Assembly: GCF_022095695.1 (NCBI RefSeq)
Contig: NZ_JAIFZM010000007.1
Location: 62,001-126,000 of the forward strand
Reading direction: 5' to 3'
Length of the DNA stretch: 64,000 nt
Source: Oceanobacillus jordanicus
GTDB taxonomy: Bacteria > Bacillota > Bacilli > Bacillales > Amphibacillaceae
Positions 51,042-60,790 of the stretch are shown here, piece by piece. How positions within the stretch are numbered: position 1 is the first letter of the stretch; every line of letters starts with the position of its first letter. Under the pieces are notes generated by a model, which saw only the letters and a list, made by a program, of their open reading frames with translations, made no database searches and was not told the DNA's origin. The position numbers and the translations under genes were made by a program.

Positions 51042-52328
51042 ATGAAAGGGTTTCAAGCATTTATGGAACGTTATTTTATGCCTGTGGCTGGAAAATTGGC
51101 GGAGCAGCGCCATTTAAAAGCGGTGCGTGATGGGATTATTGCCGTTATGCCATTATTGATCATTGGTAGTATCTTTTTAATTATTTCCTCACCACCTTAC
51201 AAACCATGGGCAGAATTTATGGCACCATTTGCAGCTTCGCTTAGCATCCCGGTGGACGCAACATTCGGGTTGCTTGGCTTGATTGCTGTCTTTTCCATTG
51301 CTTATAACTTGGCTAAAAGTTATGGCATGGATGGTCTTTCAGCAGGTGTGTTAAGTACCGCAGCATTTTTTGTTGCGACCCCTTTAACAGAGGAAGGAAA
51401 TATTCCGCTTAACTTAATGGGTAGTGAAGGACTATTTATCGCCATCTTACTGGCCATTACCACAGTGGAGATCTTCCGCTTTTTCGAGAAACGAAACATT
51501 GTGATCCGCATGCCAGACACTGTGCCACCCTCCGTATGGCGAGCCTTTACAGCGCTCATTCCCGGCGCTGTGATCATAACCTTGGTATGGGGCGTAGATC
51601 TTATACTTCGATCTAGCTGGGATCTATCATTGCATGGAATTGTTGGTGCTGTTCTTCGTGAACCACTGCAAATGCTTGGTGGGAGCTTCTGGGGAGCTAT
51701 GATTGCCATTTTACTTATCCACCTGCTTTGGTCTTTTGGGATTCATGGAATTTCTGTTGTAGCAAGTGTTATGGCACCAATTTGGTATAGCCTAACAGAT
51801 GAAAATATTGCAGCACAGCGAGCAGGAGAAGAACTTCCACACATAGTTGGCCAGCCTTATATGGCGATTTGGTGGGCAGTCGGGGGATCGGGCATGGCGT
51901 TGGCACTTACATTGCTCTTTCTGTTCCTGGCAAAATCCAAGCATCTTAAAGGACTTGGCAGAGGATCAATCGGAGCAAGCATTTTTAATATTAGTGAGCC
52001 AGTTATCTTTGGAGCGCCGGTTGTCATGAACCCGTTATTAATCATTCCGTTTATTCTAGCACCGCTCGCAGTTGGTGTTATAACGTATTTCTCCATGTCC
52101 ATCGGTTTAGTTGGGAAGCCCTATGTTATAGTGCCATGGACCATGCCACCACCTTTATCCGGTATTTTAACGACAGGTGATTTTCGTGGAGGTATCCTCA
52201 TGCTCGTCAATATTGCAGTAGCGATGTTTATCTACTTCCCGTTCTTTAAATTATATGATAAACAGCTTCTAAAAGAGGAAGAAGAGAGAAAAGAAACAGC
52301 TGCGGCAGCTAAGGAAGAGGAGGCGTAA
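51042..52328 (+). CDS. PTS lactose/cellobiose-family EIIC
   Basis: 428-residue membrane channel. LKAVRDGIIAVMPLLIIGSIFL and SIFNISEPVIFGAPVVMNPLLIIPF (conserved glutamate for substrate phosphorylation) mark the cellobiose/chitobiose EIIC family. About ten helices and a charged C-terminal tail rich in glutamate and lysine. GGGGAGAAGG precedes the ATG. Confidence 0.94.
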   Translation: MKGFQAFMERYFMPVAGKLAEQRHLKAVRDGIIAVMPLLIIGSIFLIISSPPYKPWAEFMAPFAASLSIPVDATFGLLGLIAVFSIAYNLAKSYGMDGLSAGVLSTAAFFVATPLTEEGNIPLNLMGSEGLFIAILLAITTVEIFRFFEKRNIVIRMPDTVPPSVWRAFTALIPGAVIITLVWGVDLILRSSWDLSLHGIVGAVLREPLQMLGGSFWGAMIAILLIHLLWSFGIHGISVVASVMAPIWYSLTDENIAAQRAGEELPHIVGQPYMAIWWAVGGSGMALALTLLFLFLAKSKHLKGLGRGSIGASIFNISEPVIFGAPVVMNPLLIIPFILAPLAVGVITYFSMSIGLVGKPYVIVPWTMPPPLSGILTTGDFRGGILMLVNIAVAMFIYFPFFKLYDKQLLKEEEERKETAAAAKEEEA

Positions 52329-52335
52329 CACGTTC

Positions 52336-53091
52336 ATGCAGCAAAGCAAAAGACAAGTAATCGTCAATGCAGATGATTTTGGGATGACACCAGGCGTGAC
52401 AGCGGGCATTTTATATGCACATCAATTTGGGATAGTCACAAGCACGACAACAATGGTGAACACCGCCTTTGCCAAACAGGCTGTAGAACTTGCCAAAGGA
52501 CACCCTAATTTAGGTGTTGGATTGCATTTTGTATTAGATGCCGGGAAACCAATCTCTCGGCATGTCCCAAGTCTAGTAGACACAAGCGGCTATTTCTTGA
52601 AAGGGGAAGTACTAAGTAATTCTGCCAGAAAAGAAGAGATAAAGATTGAATTACTTGCGCAGCTTGATTTACTACGACAATGGTATCCGCATGTTACCCA
52701 TATTGACAGTCACCACCATAAGCATTTGCATATTCCACAAGCGCTGGAAGCTGTACTGGAGGTTGCCGAGGCGTACAGCTTACCAGTGAGGTCCTTTTCA
52801 AAAAATAGCTGGCAGAAGGTGAGAAGTACGGATTATCTGCATTATGATTTTTATGAAGAAACGGTGCAACCTGCTTTCTTGGAAAATCTCATCACTTCCA
52901 CTGAAGAGGGCGTCAGTGAAATCATGTGCCATCCAGCATTTTTGGATACATGGCTTTTAGAAAGAAGCAGTTACACCGAGACGCGGATGAAGGAGCTCGA
53001 ACTTCTAACAGACAAAAACGTGATGCATCTCTTTACTTCTGAATCTATTGAGCTCATACACTTTGGAGGAATACATGATGAACATAAATAA
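52336..53091 (+). CDS. chbG: ChbG/YdjC-family carbohydrate deacetylase
   Basis: 251 residues. Metal site: VNADDFGM (Asp-Asp), the histidines in HIDSHHHKHLHI and MCHPAFLD. In E. coli ChbG removes one acetyl group from diacetylchitobiose-6-phosphate so the GH4 enzyme ChbF can act. Its place between EIIC and EIIA in this operon argues for an N-acetylated disaccharide rather than cellobiose. Its 3' end overlaps the EIIA start. Confidence 0.9.
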   Translation: MQQSKRQVIVNADDFGMTPGVTAGILYAHQFGIVTSTTTMVNTAFAKQAVELAKGHPNLGVGLHFVLDAGKPISRHVPSLVDTSGYFLKGEVLSNSARKEEIKIELLAQLDLLRQWYPHVTHIDSHHHKHLHIPQALEAVLEVAEAYSLPVRSFSKNSWQKVRSTDYLHYDFYEETVQPAFLENLITSTEEGVSEIMCHPAFLDTWLLERSSYTETRMKELELLTDKNVMHLFTSESIELIHFGGIHDEHK

Positions 53092-53440
53092 TTTATCGAT
53101 GCAAATTATCTTGCATGCAGGGAATGCCAAGGGGATTTTACACGAGGCATTGGAAAAGACAAGGACTGGAAATTTCTCTGAAACAGATCACTTGCTGAAG
53201 GAAGCTTCGGATGAACTCCTTAAAGCGCACAAGGTACAAACATCCTTCATCCAAGAAGACGCACAAGAAAAGTTAGGTGTTCTCCCTGTCATATTAGTAC
53301 ATGCCCAAGATCACCTTATGACCGTAATGTCAGAAAAAACACTTATAGAAGAAATGATTTATTTGTATAAAAGGCAAGATAGGCTGGAGCAGATGGTAGA
53401 GAAGTGGATAGGTACAAAAGAGATGGAAAGGTTTGATTAA
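53078..53440 (+). CDS. PTS lactose/cellobiose-family EIIA
   Basis: About 120 residues, three-helix phosphocarrier. The phospho-histidine is in VHAQDHLMT and the N-terminal IILHAGNAKGILHEAL is typical. ATG 53078 is seven bases after GGAGGA, inside the end of chbG; the adjacent ATG 53075 is also possible. Completes the PTS. Confidence 0.92.
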   Translation: MNINNLSMQIILHAGNAKGILHEALEKTRTGNFSETDHLLKEASDELLKAHKVQTSFIQEDAQEKLGVLPVILVHAQDHLMTVMSEKTLIEEMIYLYKRQDRLEQMVEKWIGTKEMERFD

Positions 53441-53462
53441 TCTTAGTTAAGGGGTGTTTTTC

Positions 53463-55304
53463 ATGAAACGACGTCATATTCTATTACTTTGTTTTGTATT
53501 ACTCTTTAGCCTGTTTGGGGGAGGGAGTAATCATCGTGCAGAAGCTAGCCAAACGAGCAAGAAAAAAGCGAACGTTAAACCCGGAGTAGAGGTCTTAATG
53601 GAAGACCATTTAGATTGGCTGGAGGGGAAACGTGTTGGCCTCATCACGAATCCAACCGGCGTAGACCATGAATTAAACAGTACAATTGACTTACTTTACG
53701 AACATCCTGACGTTAATTTAACTGCGTTATTCGGAGCAGAACATGGCATAAGAGGGGACCAGGAGGCAGGTGAGTATGTCGAATCCTATATCGATGAAGA
53801 AACAGGGCTGCCCGTTTACAGTTTGTATGGATCAACCTGGAAGCCAACCGAGGAAATGCTGGAAGAAGTAGATGTCCTTTTATTTGATATTCAGGACATT
53901 GGTTCTAATGTGTATACCTATATTTATACACTTGGATTTGCCATGGAGGCCGCAGGTGAGATGGATAAGGAATTAATCGTACTTGATAGACCAAATCCAA
54001 TTGGTGGAGAGAGGGTTGAAGGGCCACTTCGTTCAGCGGATGCCGTGAGTTTTATGGGGAGATTCCTCCTGCCTGTCAGACACGGAATGACGCCAGGTGA
54101 ATTGGCAACAATGTGGAACCATGAGTATAGCATGGGCGTTGATTTGAAAGTTGCTGAAATGAAAGGCTGGAAGCGGGATATGCATTTTGAAGATACGGGA
54201 CTTCCTTGGATACTCCCATCACCAAATATTCCAACACAAGAATCCGCCTACCTTTATGCTGGAACTGAACTTGTCGATGACACAACGCTTTCTACTGGTC
54301 TTGGCACTACCAAACCATTTGAACAGGTAGGTGCACCGTGGATCGATGCTGAAGCGCTTGCTGAGGAAATGAAAAGTCGAGAATTAGCTGGTGTAAATTT
54401 CCGCCCAGCATACTATACACCGATGTTTGGTAAGTATGAAGGCGAGCGAGTAGCGGGGGTACAGGTCCATATAACGGATCCGTCCTCCATCAATTTGGTT
54501 GCACTTGGTTTAAATTTAGTCGATGCCATGAGAGATCAAAATCCTGAGGAATTTGAAATGACAGCAAGCTATACCAATCTAATTGGTGATCCGGAAGTAC
54601 CTCAGATGATTCTAGATGACATGCCAGTATCGGAAATTATGGCATCGTGGAAAGAGAAACAACAGGAGTGGGTAAGCGAAGTTAGGAACCGATATTTAAT
54701 GTATGGCCCTTATCCCAAGGGAGCGAAACCGTATAAAAAGCAAGCGGTTCTTGGGATCTTTCCACTTGATTTAACTGCAGCACCAGGGGAGCCTGTGGAT
54801 TTAACAGTAAAAGGCTATGATAAAAACGGAGAAAAGATGACGATTGCACAAGAGGACGTGGATTGGGAGCTAGATGGATTGGACGGCAATATTGAGAAAG
54901 GCACATTTATAGCGGATCAGGATGGGTCGGGAATCGTACGTGCTTTTTATCAAAAGTTAAAAGCAGAACGTCCTGCTGTTATTTCAACGCCTTTGTTGGA
55001 AAACATTCGCTTCGGTCTCCAGTCAGGTTATTCTAGAGTTGTGCTCGACCTAAATAAAACAACAACCAATTATGAAATAGAAAGAGGAGAGGATCGCCTG
55101 TTTATAAAAGTTCCGTACGGAGGAATACAAGGACAGTTAGATCCGAACGGAGGGACGATCCAGATAAATAACAGTCCAGTGCTGTCCCAAATAGATTTTT
55201 ATACGGAAGAGGATTTCATCGTAGTAGAGCTACATGTAGATGGAGACGTTGCCTACGAAACACCTGGTTTTTCATCTAGAATCGTAGTTGACCTGCAACA
55301 TTAA
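53463..55304 (+). CDS. Secreted NamZ-type exo-N-acetylmuramidase (DUF1343) with AMIN domain
   Basis: 613 residues from ATG 53463 (eight bases after AAGGGG). A signal peptide of about 25 residues ends near AEA-S. The DUF1343/GH171 domain (about 40-410) has GLITNPTGVD, FGAEHGIRGD, FDIQDIGSNVYTY and LDRPNP. An Ig-like module follows (about 430-500), then an AMIN-like domain (about 515-613, YSRVVLDLN...), known for binding to the cell wall at division sites. B. subtilis NamZ removes terminal MurNAc from peptidoglycan strands. It is the last gene of the PTS operon, linking that PTS to cell-wall sugars. Confidence 0.88.
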   Translation: MKRRHILLLCFVLLFSLFGGGSNHRAEASQTSKKKANVKPGVEVLMEDHLDWLEGKRVGLITNPTGVDHELNSTIDLLYEHPDVNLTALFGAEHGIRGDQEAGEYVESYIDEETGLPVYSLYGSTWKPTEEMLEEVDVLLFDIQDIGSNVYTYIYTLGFAMEAAGEMDKELIVLDRPNPIGGERVEGPLRSADAVSFMGRFLLPVRHGMTPGELATMWNHEYSMGVDLKVAEMKGWKRDMHFEDTGLPWILPSPNIPTQESAYLYAGTELVDDTTLSTGLGTTKPFEQVGAPWIDAEALAEEMKSRELAGVNFRPAYYTPMFGKYEGERVAGVQVHITDPSSINLVALGLNLVDAMRDQNPEEFEMTASYTNLIGDPEVPQMILDDMPVSEIMASWKEKQQEWVSEVRNRYLMYGPYPKGAKPYKKQAVLGIFPLDLTAAPGEPVDLTVKGYDKNGEKMTIAQEDVDWELDGLDGNIEKGTFIADQDGSGIVRAFYQKLKAERPAVISTPLLENIRFGLQSGYSRVVLDLNKTTTNYEIERGEDRLFIKVPYGGIQGQLDPNGGTIQINNSPVLSQIDFYTEEDFIVVELHVDGDVAYETPGFSSRIVVDLQH

Positions 55305-55348
55305 AAAACCAAGCCTGAGCTACTAGATAGTTGCTCAGGCTTGGTTTT
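55305..55348. terminator. Bidirectional terminator of the PTS operon and gabD
   Basis: A 16-base perfect arm pair (55305-55320 with 55333-55348) with A and T runs on either side, between converging genes. Confidence 0.92.
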
Positions 55349-55375
55349 TGTTTTGGAGTTACTTTTTAAAAATTG

Positions 55376-55460
55376 GCTGATGCTGTGGCTTCAAATGTGT
55401 CGCTGTCGCTTCAGTTTTTAGCGTTCACGCTTCAGAATGCCTCTTCCATGCTTCGCTTCA
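55376..55460. repeat. Short 21-nt array (array 5)
   Basis: GCTTC motifs recur at about 20-21 base intervals between the operon terminator and the gabD stop. Three units fit 21 bases and the first is one base short. It is the weakest of the five arrays. Confidence 0.5.
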
Positions 55461-55469
55461 CGATTCTAC

Positions 55470-56864
55470 TTATTCAAAATCACCAATTGAAATATATTTG
55501 GTTTCCAAGTATGGCTCAATTCCTTCAAGTCCACCTTCACGACCAAGTCCACTTTCCTTCATACCACCAAATGGGGCATGTGCTGCAGATGGGCCACCAT
55601 CGTTCCAGCCGAGAATACCATACTCAAGCTGTTCGCTTAGATACGTACCTGTTTTATAATTGTTCGTGAAGTAGTAGGCAGCAAGGCCAAATGGTGTATC
55701 GTTAGCTATTTCAATGGCTTCGTCTATCTGCTTAAAGGTAGTAATTGGAGCAACTGGGCCAAAGGTTTCCTCATGCATAATATCCATGTCGGTTGTGACA
55801 TTTTTTAAAATAGTAGGGTGGACGAAGAAGTAGCCTTTCTCTTGGTTTGCATCATATTCATCACCAAGTAGTACCTCCGCACCCTTTTGCTTCGCATCTT
55901 TTACATGGGCCACGATTTTATCATAGCCATCTTCATTAATAATTGGCCCGATCGCTACATTTTCTTCTAGACCATTGCCAACTTTAAGCTTTCTTGTTTC
56001 TTCGACGAGTTTTTCAGCAAATTCGTCTACTACATCTTCATGCACAATAATCCGATTTGCGCTGACACAGGTTTGGCCAGCGTTACGGAATTTAGTAGCA
56101 ATGGTTTGTTTTGCCGCTAGATCTAAATCTGCATCTTTTGCTACGATAAGGGGTGCATGGCCGCCTAGCTCCATTGTTGCATTTTTCACAGTGCTGGCAC
56201 TACCCTCGATTAATTTTTTACCGACTGAAGTGGAGCCAGTGAACGTAATTTTGCGCACATATCCACTTTCGGTAAACAGTTTGCCAATCTCACTTCCGGA
56301 ACCAGAAACGTATTGAATAACATCCTCCGGGATTCCGGCTTCATGTGCAAGCTCAATTACTTTAATGCCGGATAGTGGCGTTTCTGATGCAGGCTTGACC
56401 ACAAAGGTACAGCCAGCTGCTAAAGCAGGCGCAGCTTTTCGCGTCATCATTGCCGCCGGGAAATTCCACGGGGTGATCGCTGCAACCAGACCGATTGGTT
56501 CCTTCTGCACAATAATGCGCTTGGATTCCGTGTTAGCAGGGACGGTGCGTCCATAAATTCGTTTTGCTTCCTCTGCATACCACTCGATAAAGCTTGCCGC
56601 ATAGGCTACTTCTCCTTCTGACTCTTTTAAAGGCTTTCCGTTTTCTAATGTCATAAGTTCCGCAATTTCTTGCTTGTTTTCATGTAATTTAGATGCCCAG
56701 GCATTTAAGAGGCGTGCACGCTCATGGGCATTAACTTTTTTCCATGAAGCAAAGCTTTCCTTCCCTTTACGCAAGGCTTCGGTTACTTCCTCTTCCGTGA
56801 ATTTTTTTATTTCTTGAATGAGCTCCCCTGTTGCGGGATTCATTACTTTTATCATATCTGCCAA
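55470..56864 (-). CDS. gabD: NAD(P)-dependent succinate-semialdehyde dehydrogenase
   Basis: 464-residue aldehyde dehydrogenase. Catalytic cysteine in [11 protein letters not shown], general-base glutamate in [11 protein letters not shown], cofactor loop [12 protein letters not shown], and the [14 protein letters not shown] strand. The GabD branch is suggested by [16 protein letters not shown] at the end. Oxidises succinate semialdehyde to succinate in GABA breakdown, though related aldehydes are possible. TTG start nine bases after AAAGGAG. No GABA transaminase gene nearby. Confidence 0.87.
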   Translation of the reverse strand: MADMIKVMNPATGELIQEIKKFTEEEVTEALRKGKESFASWKKVNAHERARLLNAWASKLHENKQEIAELMTLENGKPLKESEGEVAYAASFIEWYAEEAKRIYGRTVPANTESKRIIVQKEPIGLVAAITPWNFPAAMMTRKAAPALAAGCTFVVKPASETPLSGIKVIELAHEAGIPEDVIQYVSGSGSEIGKLFTESGYVRKITFTGSTSVGKKLIEGSASTVKNATMELGGHAPLIVAKDADLDLAAKQTIATKFRNAGQTCVSANRIIVHEDVVDEFAEKLVEETRKLKVGNGLEENVAIGPIINEDGYDKIVAHVKDAKQKGAEVLLGDEYDANQEKGYFFVHPTILKNVTTDMDIMHEETFGPVAPITTFKQIDEAIEIANDTPFGLAAYYFTNNYKTGTYLSEQLEYGILGWNDGGPSAAHAPFGGMKESGLGREGGLEGIEPYLETKYISIGDFE

Positions 56865-56931
56865 GATTATTCACTCCTTTAAAATTGTTCCTATCCTGTT
56901 AATTCCCTTTTTTAAGTAATCAAAAACAAAA

Positions 56932-56958
56932 AACAGCCCTAAGAAAAGGAGGACTGTT
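56932..56958 (-). terminator. Terminator of the small gene at 57 kb
   Basis: AACAGTCC and GGGCTGTT arms (with G-T pairing) on the minus strand followed by a T run. Confidence 0.65.
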
Positions 56959-56967
56959 TGCTTATGT

Positions 56968-57213
56968 TTATAAGACACCACTATCCATCATGTCTACAAC
57001 ATCATCAATGGAAAATTCTTTGCCTTCTAATATGTTTTTCTTCTTTTCTTCAATGGATGAGGGTTGCATTGGTACCTTTAATGGCTGCTTTGATTCCTGC
57101 ACAAGCGAAATGGTATAAACCTTCCCTTCCATTTTAAAAAGGGCATTATCTTTTTCGATAATTGTTTGTAAAAACTTTTCTTCGTTCTCATTTAACCGCT
57201 TCACTTCAGGCAC
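56968..57213 (-). CDS. Hypothetical 81-residue protein
   Basis: Soluble, charged protein: an N-terminal helix (RLNENEEKFLQTIIEKDN), a short beta pair (FKMEGKVYTISLVQ), a proline-rich linker and a C-terminal IDDVVDMMDSG helix. The size and shape resemble some antitoxins, but no toxin gene is adjacent, so I leave it unassigned. Own terminator; single-gene unit. Confidence 0.6.
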   Translation of the reverse strand: MPEVKRLNENEEKFLQTIIEKDNALFKMEGKVYTISLVQESKQPLKVPMQPSSIEEKKKNILEGKEFSIDDVVDMMDSGVL

Positions 57214-57400
57214 CTTCCCTCTAAATAACTATATATAGTATTAGTTGTTTACCCCAGTTTAGATTTCCTTAAACCTTTTCTTTATACATTTCGTTAAAAA
57301 CTTTTATTTCTGAGCGTGCACCGACCAATATGTTGAAATGCCATGGAAAGGAAAGAAGCAAACAGAGCACACATTATCTCTATATTTTCATTCTGACTTT

Positions 57401-57409
57401 GCTATAATG
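57401..57409 (+). promoter_or_regulatory. Extended -10 promoter of manA
   Basis: TGCTATAAT, an extended -10 element, lies 33 bases before the manA start. No good -35 is visible, as is common for extended -10 promoters. Confidence 0.55.
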
Positions 57410-57441
57410 AATGCAGATAAAATAAGAGTGGAGGTTTATGG

Positions 57442-58398
57442 ATGTATAATGCACCGATATTTTTACAACCCGTTTTACAGGAAAGAATCTGGGGAGGACA
57501 GAAGCTGCAACAACTCTACCAATATGAGCTTCCATCTGCACAGACAGGAGAGGCGTGGGTGATTTCTGCCCATCCAAACGGTCCCAGTATAATTCGGAAT
57601 GGACCTTTAGTGGGAAAAACACTTGCAGATGCCTGGGAGAAGCATGGAGAACTTTTTAATAAAAATCAAGATAATGTGGAAGCGTACCCACTGCTAGTAA
57701 AAGTATTAGACGCTAATGACGATCTTTCTGTACAAGTGCATCCAGATGATAGGTTTGCTCGTGAGGAAGAAGGGGAGCCTTATGGGAAAACAGAGTGCTG
57801 GTATGTGCTAGAGGCAGAACCAGGCGCTGAACTAGTATTAGGCCATCATGCCAAAACAAAAGCAGAACTAGAAGATATGATAGATGAGGGGGAGTGGAAT
57901 AACCTCCTGCAGTATATACCCGTTACAGCAGGCGATTTTGTCTATGTGCCAAGTGGGACAATCCATGCGATCGGCAAGGGTATTGTAATACTAGAAACAC
58001 AGCAAAGCTCGGATATCACGTATCGGGTTTACGATTACGATCGAACGGATGCCAAAGGGAACACAAGAGAATTGCATTTAGATCGTGCAAAACAGGTTAC
58101 TACCGTCCCTCATAAGACTCCTGAGTTGACGAAACAGAAAGAGCAAGACGAAGGGTTTCTTTCCACAAAGCTTGTAGAGGAGAAGTATTTTACAGTGTAT
58201 CACTGGAAGCTTGACGGACAGGTACAGCGGAAACTGGACGTTGATTTCCTGCAATGCAGTGTGATAGCGGGGAAAGCGGAAATTACCATTCAAGGGGAGA
58301 CCTTCCCAGTGGAAAAAGGAGAGCATTTTATCCTGCCAAATGGTGTGACAGACTATCAGATTTCTGGAAAAGCAGAATGGATTGTATCCCACACATAA
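57442..58398 (+). CDS. manA: Mannose-6-phosphate isomerase, class I
   Basis: Interconverts mannose-6-phosphate and fructose-6-phosphate. The 318-residue cupin has zinc ligands in VQVHPDD and KTECWYVL and in YVPSGTIHAIG, with RVYDYDR typical of the short Bacillus form. N-terminal PVLQERIWGG is conserved. Monocistronic or possibly read through into the NOS gene 77 bases on. Confidence 0.94.
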   Translation: MYNAPIFLQPVLQERIWGGQKLQQLYQYELPSAQTGEAWVISAHPNGPSIIRNGPLVGKTLADAWEKHGELFNKNQDNVEAYPLLVKVLDANDDLSVQVHPDDRFAREEEGEPYGKTECWYVLEAEPGAELVLGHHAKTKAELEDMIDEGEWNNLLQYIPVTAGDFVYVPSGTIHAIGKGIVILETQQSSDITYRVYDYDRTDAKGNTRELHLDRAKQVTTVPHKTPELTKQKEQDEGFLSTKLVEEKYFTVYHWKLDGQVQRKLDVDFLQCSVIAGKAEITIQGETFPVEKGEHFILPNGVTDYQISGKAEWIVSHT

Positions 58399-58475
58399 TT
58401 GTCGAACTCCCGTCACAAAAGAAGCGCCTACGTTTGATAAAATGGAGCAAAGAGATCGCTTAAGGGAGAACAGAA

Positions 58476-59567
58476 ATGAATTTATCAGAACGCATGCAGG
58501 AAGCTGACTATTATATTTTTAATGTATATAAAGAGCTCGGTAAAGCAGAAGAGGAAATAGAGGAGCGTCGAGCAGCGGTTCAGCAAGAGCTTAAAGAAAC
58601 AGGGACATATGTTCAGACGACAGAGGAGCTGGCACAAGGGGCCAAAATCGCATGGCGAAACAACAATCACTGTATTGGAAGGTTGTTTTGGGACAAGCTC
58701 GAGGTTGTGGATGCAAGACATGTAACATCTGAGGATGCTGTTTTTCAAACATTGTTTACCCATATAGAACAGGCGACGAATAACGGCAAGATTAAGCCTC
58801 GTATTACTATTTTTCCGCCTGAGCATAATGGAGACAAACCTGTGCAAATCTGGAATCACCAATTATTTCGCTATGCAGGGTATCAAACAGAGGATGGAAT
58901 AGTGGGCGATCCTGCGTCGCTTGCTTTCACGGAGAAGTGTCAGCAGTTAGGCTGGCAAGGAGAAGGTACAGCCTTTGATTTATTGCCAATTGTGGTGCAG
59001 ATAGGCAATGAAGCACCAACCTATAGAGAAATACCAGAGGAGCTTGTATTAGAGGTACCCATTCGCCATCCGGATTTTTCGATCTTTCATCACTTGGAAG
59101 TAAAATGGTATGCGGTACCCATTATATCAGATATGTTTTTAGAAATTGGTGGCATTCAGTACCCTGCAGCTCCGTTTAATGGCTGGTATATGGGAACAGA
59201 GATTGGTGCCAGAAACCTTGCAGATGAGAACCGCTATAATCTACTTCCACATGTTGCCAAACAGTTAGGTCTGAATACAAAGCATTTAAACACATTATGG
59301 AAAGACCGCGCACTTGTAGAGTTAAATGTAGCAGTATTGGATTCTTATAAAAAACATGGTGTAGCGATTGTGGATCACCATACTGCCGCAAAGCAATTTA
59401 AAGTGTTTGAGAACAATGAAAAAAAGGCCGGACGAACCGTTACAGGAAAATGGGCCTGGCTTATTCCGCCACTTTCGCCGGCAACAACGCATATTTTCCA
59501 TAAACCGTTTGACAACACCGTCAACAAGCCAAACTATTTTTATCGAGACAAGGCTATATATGAATGA
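58476..59567 (+). CDS. nos: Bacterial nitric oxide synthase oxygenase
   Basis: Makes NO from arginine using heme and tetrahydrobiopterin or tetrahydrofolate, with electrons from a general flavodoxin reductase since no reductase domain is attached. The heme thiolate is C66 in [13 protein letters not shown]; the substrate and pterin regions are [18 protein letters not shown] and [13 protein letters not shown]. 363 residues, the normal length for Bacillus enzymes, where NO protects against oxidative stress and some antibiotics. A terminator follows directly. Confidence 0.96.
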   Translation: MNLSERMQEADYYIFNVYKELGKAEEEIEERRAAVQQELKETGTYVQTTEELAQGAKIAWRNNNHCIGRLFWDKLEVVDARHVTSEDAVFQTLFTHIEQATNNGKIKPRITIFPPEHNGDKPVQIWNHQLFRYAGYQTEDGIVGDPASLAFTEKCQQLGWQGEGTAFDLLPIVVQIGNEAPTYREIPEELVLEVPIRHPDFSIFHHLEVKWYAVPIISDMFLEIGGIQYPAAPFNGWYMGTEIGARNLADENRYNLLPHVAKQLGLNTKHLNTLWKDRALVELNVAVLDSYKKHGVAIVDHHTAAKQFKVFENNEKKAGRTVTGKWAWLIPPLSPATTHIFHKPFDNTVNKPNYFYRDKAIYE

Positions 59568-59570
59568 TGA

Positions 59571-59598
59571 AAAGACAGCTGCCTGGCTGTCTTTCCTT
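59571..59598 (+). terminator. Terminator after nos
   Basis: AAAGACAGC (59571-59579) pairs with GCTGTCTTT (59586-59594). Confidence 0.82.
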
Positions 59599-59674
59599 AT
59601 TTAAGAATATGAAGTAGAAATCGTACCATTGTTTTAAATAATATAGTAAGATGAGAATATTAAAACAGTTTTTG

Positions 59675-59686
59675 TGTATTAATACA
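59675..59686. promoter_or_regulatory. Candidate ArsR autoregulatory operator
   Basis: TGTATTAATACA, a perfect 12-base palindrome 34 bases before the ArsR-type start. Its halves, TTAATACA and TGTATTAA, recur in the operator of the downstream ABC operon. Confidence 0.6.
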
Positions 59687-59720
59687 AAATATCTAAGGTG
59701 AATGGGTGGGGGAAGATAAT

Positions 59721-60644
59721 ATGTTGGAATTATCAATCAACGAAGCTGAACGGTTAAGGATAGTGGCGCACGCACTATCATCTGAGATTCGATTGCAAAT
59801 GATAAATTTGCTGAATTCTGGTAATATGAATATCCATCAGTTGGCCGAAGCACTTAACATACCGGTTTCTACTGCTGCCTCTCACGTGAAGGTGTTAGAA
59901 CAATCCGCATTGATTCAAACAGAATTAAGACCTGCCAGCAGAGGGGCAATGAAGGTTTGTACGAGGAACTTCGATGACATACATATTCAATTAAACGAGA
60001 AAACGGGCTTTGATATCACAAATAAAAGTTATGAGCTGGAAATGCCTATTGGTCAATATACAGATTTTCAAGTTGCTCCTACTTGCGGAATGGCAAGTCA
60101 GGATGCGTTTCTTATACCAGAGGATGAACCTGTTCATTTTTATAGTCCTGAACGTTCTAAAGCGCAGATCATGTGGACTCGTAAAGGATATTTCGAATAT
60201 AAGTTTCCGATTGTTATCCCCCATGGAGCAGTGGTGAAATCAGTGGATATTTCTATGGAGATATGCTCTGAAGCGCCGAACTATGATCATAATTGGCCAT
60301 CGGACATAACGTTATGGCTCAATGGGATAGATATAGGAACATGGACAAGTCCAGGCGATTATGGGAACCGACCTGGAAAGTTAAACCCTGCCTACTGGAC
60401 GGAGACAACAAGTACTCAGTACGGTACGCTCAAAACCTGGAGCATTACCGAAACGAAGACCATGATTGACAGTTTTCATCTATCAGAATGCGGGATAAAA
60501 GACCTTGCACTGCTAGAAAGTGAATTTTTATCGTTAAAAGTTGGAATAAAAGAAGACGCCGTTCATAAAGGCGGAATGAATCTCTTTGGTAAGGAATTTG
60601 GCGATTATGCTCAGGATATTAAATTAAAAATTGATTTTGTGTAA
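59721..60644 (+). CDS. ArsR-family regulator with large C-terminal sensor domain
   Basis: 307 residues from ATG 59721 (GGTGGGGGAAG upstream). An ArsR winged helix (about 10-90: LSSEIRLQMINLLNSGNMNIHQL, then VSTAASHVKVLEQS) carries a C-terminal domain of about 200 residues, rich in beta strands, tryptophan and aspartate/asparagine (EAPNYDHNWPSDITLWLNG, TSPGDYGNRPGKLNP). It looks like a beta-sandwich that could bind a sugar. No arsenic-type metal cysteines are seen. It sits before a sugar ABC operon that carries its operator motif. Confidence 0.85.
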   Translation: MLELSINEAERLRIVAHALSSEIRLQMINLLNSGNMNIHQLAEALNIPVSTAASHVKVLEQSALIQTELRPASRGAMKVCTRNFDDIHIQLNEKTGFDITNKSYELEMPIGQYTDFQVAPTCGMASQDAFLIPEDEPVHFYSPERSKAQIMWTRKGYFEYKFPIVIPHGAVVKSVDISMEICSEAPNYDHNWPSDITLWLNGIDIGTWTSPGDYGNRPGKLNPAYWTETTSTQYGTLKTWSITETKTMIDSFHLSECGIKDLALLESEFLSLKVGIKEDAVHKGGMNLFGKEFGDYAQDIKLKIDFV

Positions 60645-60664
60645 CACATTATACAATATAAATA

Positions 60665-60699
60665 AAAATCGACTCTCTATTTTAGGAGTCGATTTTTTT
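60665..60699 (+). terminator. Terminator after the ArsR-type gene
   Basis: AAAATCGACTC (60665-60675) pairs with GAGTCGATTTT (60686-60696), then T residues. Confidence 0.9.
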
Positions 60700-60790
60700 A
60701 TAACCAAAAGTGTGTATTGAATTGACAAATTTAATGTGGGAAAGTTTTTAACATCCAATCCTAAACCTAATTTATTATTTTAAATATTTA

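Noticed and set aside
55373-55669. 98-codon plus-strand frame after the PTS operon
   Set aside because: It covers array 5 and the antisense of the gabD 3' end; shadow frame.
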